A stretch of DNA of 6,800 nucleotides from Butyricicoccus_A sp964513445 (lineage in GTDB: Bacteria; Bacillota; Clostridia; Oscillospirales; Butyricicoccaceae): the NCBI GenBank assembly GCA_964513445.1, contig CAZEMM010000088.1:1-6800 (forward strand). The letters run 5' to 3'. The notes beneath the pieces are model-generated. The model searched no databases, was not told where the DNA came from, and saw only the letters and a program-made list of their open reading frames with translations. Made by a program: the position numbers and the translations under genes. Shown piece after piece: positions 5,735 through 6,800 of the stretch. Position 1 is the first letter of the stretch, and every line of letters starts with the position of its first letter.

Positions 5735-6669
5735 TTGGAATCATCCTCTCTTTCATTTCTTTTTTTTAAAACAATTTTGCTGCCCATTCGCATATACCAG
5801 GGTTTCCCCTTGCAGATAAAGTTTTGATGCCTGCGCTGCATTAAAATAAAATTCAGCTTGAAGCCCAGAAATACGATAATGCCTGTCATATACATCCACA
5901 GCAGCAGAACCATAATGGCGCTGAGCGAGCCGTATAGTGCGTCATAGCGTCCCGCACTGCTGATATAAAGGGAGAAACAGATGGTAAAGACGGCCCACAC
6001 ACAAATGGTAAACACAACGCCGGGAAGCGCGTCGCGAAAGCGCATAATGCAGTTGGGTGCGAGATAATACAGCATGAGCAGAAATACGAACATAAAGCCG
6101 AATACGAAAATATATCGTCCGTAGGTCCATATCCACAGCAGCTGCGGCGGAATTGCCACAAATTGGGACACCAGTTCAAAGAGCGTGCGGCCCAAAATGA
6201 CCAGAATAAAGCTGCACGCAATTGCGACGACAAAGCCAACGGCGAACAGGATCTCAAAGAGGAACTGACCGATACTGCCGCGGCGGTTCGGGATATTATA
6301 GATGCGGTTGACGTTATACATCACCGAGCTCATCGTCCGGCTGAGAAAATAGATGGTCAAAATAGAGGAACCCACCACGCGCATGACAAAGGTCCGCAGG
6401 CTGATCTGTCCAATATAGCGTGTGATCGCGGGGGCGATGATACGCTGTACCTCACCGGGCAGGAAGCTTAGGACATGCAGCAGGGAGGCCTGCGAGACAT
6501 TTGTGACGGACAGCAGCGAGCTGACCAGCATGAGCAGGGGAAAAATAGAAAACAGCAGAAAATAGGAAAGCTCCGCCGAGGCCTTGGAAATGCTGTCCGC
6601 AAAATAGCTGCGCACCAGCTCCACAAGGATGCTGCGCACGGTAGACTTGTGCTGCTGCTTTTGTATCAT
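5731..6669 (-). CDS. YihY/virulence factor BrkB family membrane protein
   Basis: A 312-aa integral inner-membrane protein with about six hydrophobic segments (roughly residues 33-56, 93-112, 135-160, 183-204, 214-236 and 247-275). The family signature is clear: a cytoplasmic N-terminal helix, then ELSYFLLFSIFPLL (33-46), and near the end GSLSAIMVLLLWMYMTGI (247-264) followed by FLGFKLN (267-273). The C-terminal tail is short and basic, then acidic. Length is normal for the family. These proteins were once called ribonuclease BN by mistake; their transport or other function is unsettled. ATG at 6669 is preceded by AGGAGGT with a 9-nt spacer. It heads a two-gene operon with the flavodoxin-family gene, which it overlaps by four bases. 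I see no functional reason for this pairing. Confidence 0.9.
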   Translation of the reverse strand: MIQKQQHKSTVRSILVELVRSYFADSISKASAELSYFLLFSIFPLLMLVSSLLSVTNVSQASLLHVLSFLPGEVQRIIAPAITRYIGQISLRTFVMRVVGSSILTIYFLSRTMSSVMYNVNRIYNIPNRRGSIGQFLFEILFAVGFVVAIACSFILVILGRTLFELVSQFVAIPPQLLWIWTYGRYIFVFGFMFVFLLMLYYLAPNCIMRFRDALPGVVFTICVWAVFTICFSLYISSAGRYDALYGSLSAIMVLLLWMYMTGIIVFLGFKLNFILMQRRHQNFICKGKPWYMRMGSKIVLKKRNEREDDSK

Positions 6670-6678
6670 GGCGCGGCC

Positions 6679-6685
6679 ACCTCCT
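6679..6685 (-). promoter_or_regulatory. Strong ribosome binding site of the YihY gene
   Basis: AGGAGGT on the minus strand, nearly full anti-16S complementarity (extended AAAGGAGGTGG), 9 nt before ATG at 6669. Confidence 0.8.
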
Positions 6686-6701
6686 TTCTCGCGTTACAAA
6701 T

Positions 6702-6710
6702 AGTATATCA
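6702..6710 (-). promoter_or_regulatory. Probable extended -10 promoter of the YihY operon
   Basis: The minus strand reads TG-A-TATACT, an extended -10 element, about 30 bp upstream of the start codon. No good -35 hexamer stands 16-18 bp further up, which fits an extended -10 promoter. Confidence 0.5.
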
Positions 6711-6775
6711 TATTATGCTGTCTGATAAAAGCATTTTGTGCTCTGAGGACGGTGTCAAGTTGTTGTAGGATTTTT

Positions 6776-6800
6776 ATGAAACGAACTCAAATAACGGCAG
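6776..6800 (+). CDS. Possible start of a rightward gene cut by the window edge
   Basis: ATG at 6776 opens a frame reading MKRTQITA up to the last base, with AGGA 5 nt upstream and an AT-rich divergent gap behind it. Eight codons are too few to identify anything, and no clear promoter precedes it. It is a hint only. Confidence 0.22.

Noticed and set aside
6753..6758. Perfect TTGACA on the minus strand upstream of the YihY gene
   Set aside because: The sequences 16-18 bp downstream (such as AATGCT) are poor -10 elements, so no complete promoter is supported there.

Overview
The window looks like a chromosomal segment of an anaerobic, moderately GC-rich member of the Clostridia (Bacillota), possibly close to Oscillospirales/Ruminococcaceae. 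The grounds are strong GGAGG-type ribosome binding sites, consensus sigma-A promoters in AT-rich gaps, a clostridial HPr-like protein, a [2Fe-2S]/ASKHA corrinoid-activation-type protein and a Cys-rich flavodoxin-family protein. The genus cannot be fixed by reading alone. I count six complete protein genes, one possible gene start at the right edge, and no tRNA, rRNA, CRISPR array or transposase.

Left part (1-4660). Bases 1-100 are an AT-rich non-coding stretch bounded by a perfect 11-bp inverted repeat. A leftward two-gene operon follows, transcribed from a near-consensus promoter at 3709-3737. Its first gene (3657 to 1624) encodes a hydantoinase/oxoprolinase-type ASKHA ATPase with an apparent winged-helix insertion. 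Its second gene (1612 to 101) encodes a ferredoxin-ASKHA protein of the RACo/DUF4445 type, the family that reductively reactivates corrinoid methyltransfer proteins with ATP. Diverging rightward from the same intergenic region is a DUF1638 gene (3840-4598), a family often seen beside corrinoid methyltransferases. These three genes look like the upkeep module of a corrinoid-dependent methyl-transfer system, but no methyltransferase or corrinoid-binding protein lies in the window. The substrate therefore cannot be named.

Middle part (4600-5113). A strong, probably bidirectional terminator hairpin (4622-4655) separates the DUF1638 gene from a converging single gene (4936 to 4694). That gene encodes an HPr-like protein lacking the catalytic histidine loop but keeping the regulatory-serine region. 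It has its own consensus promoter at 5006-5033.

Right part (5114-6800). A leftward two-gene operon encodes a YihY/BrkB-family membrane protein (6669 to 5731) and, overlapping it by four bases, a flavodoxin/NADPH-dependent FMN reductase-family protein with a five-cysteine cluster (5734 to 5114). At the right edge an ATG with an AGGA upstream may begin a rightward gene that leaves the window.

The most interesting material is the pairing of two different ASKHA ATPases in one operon divergent from DUF1638, with a DNA-binding-like winged helix inside one ATPase and short tandem repeats in the shared promoter region. Together these suggest a self-regulated corrinoid-repair locus; that reading is inference.
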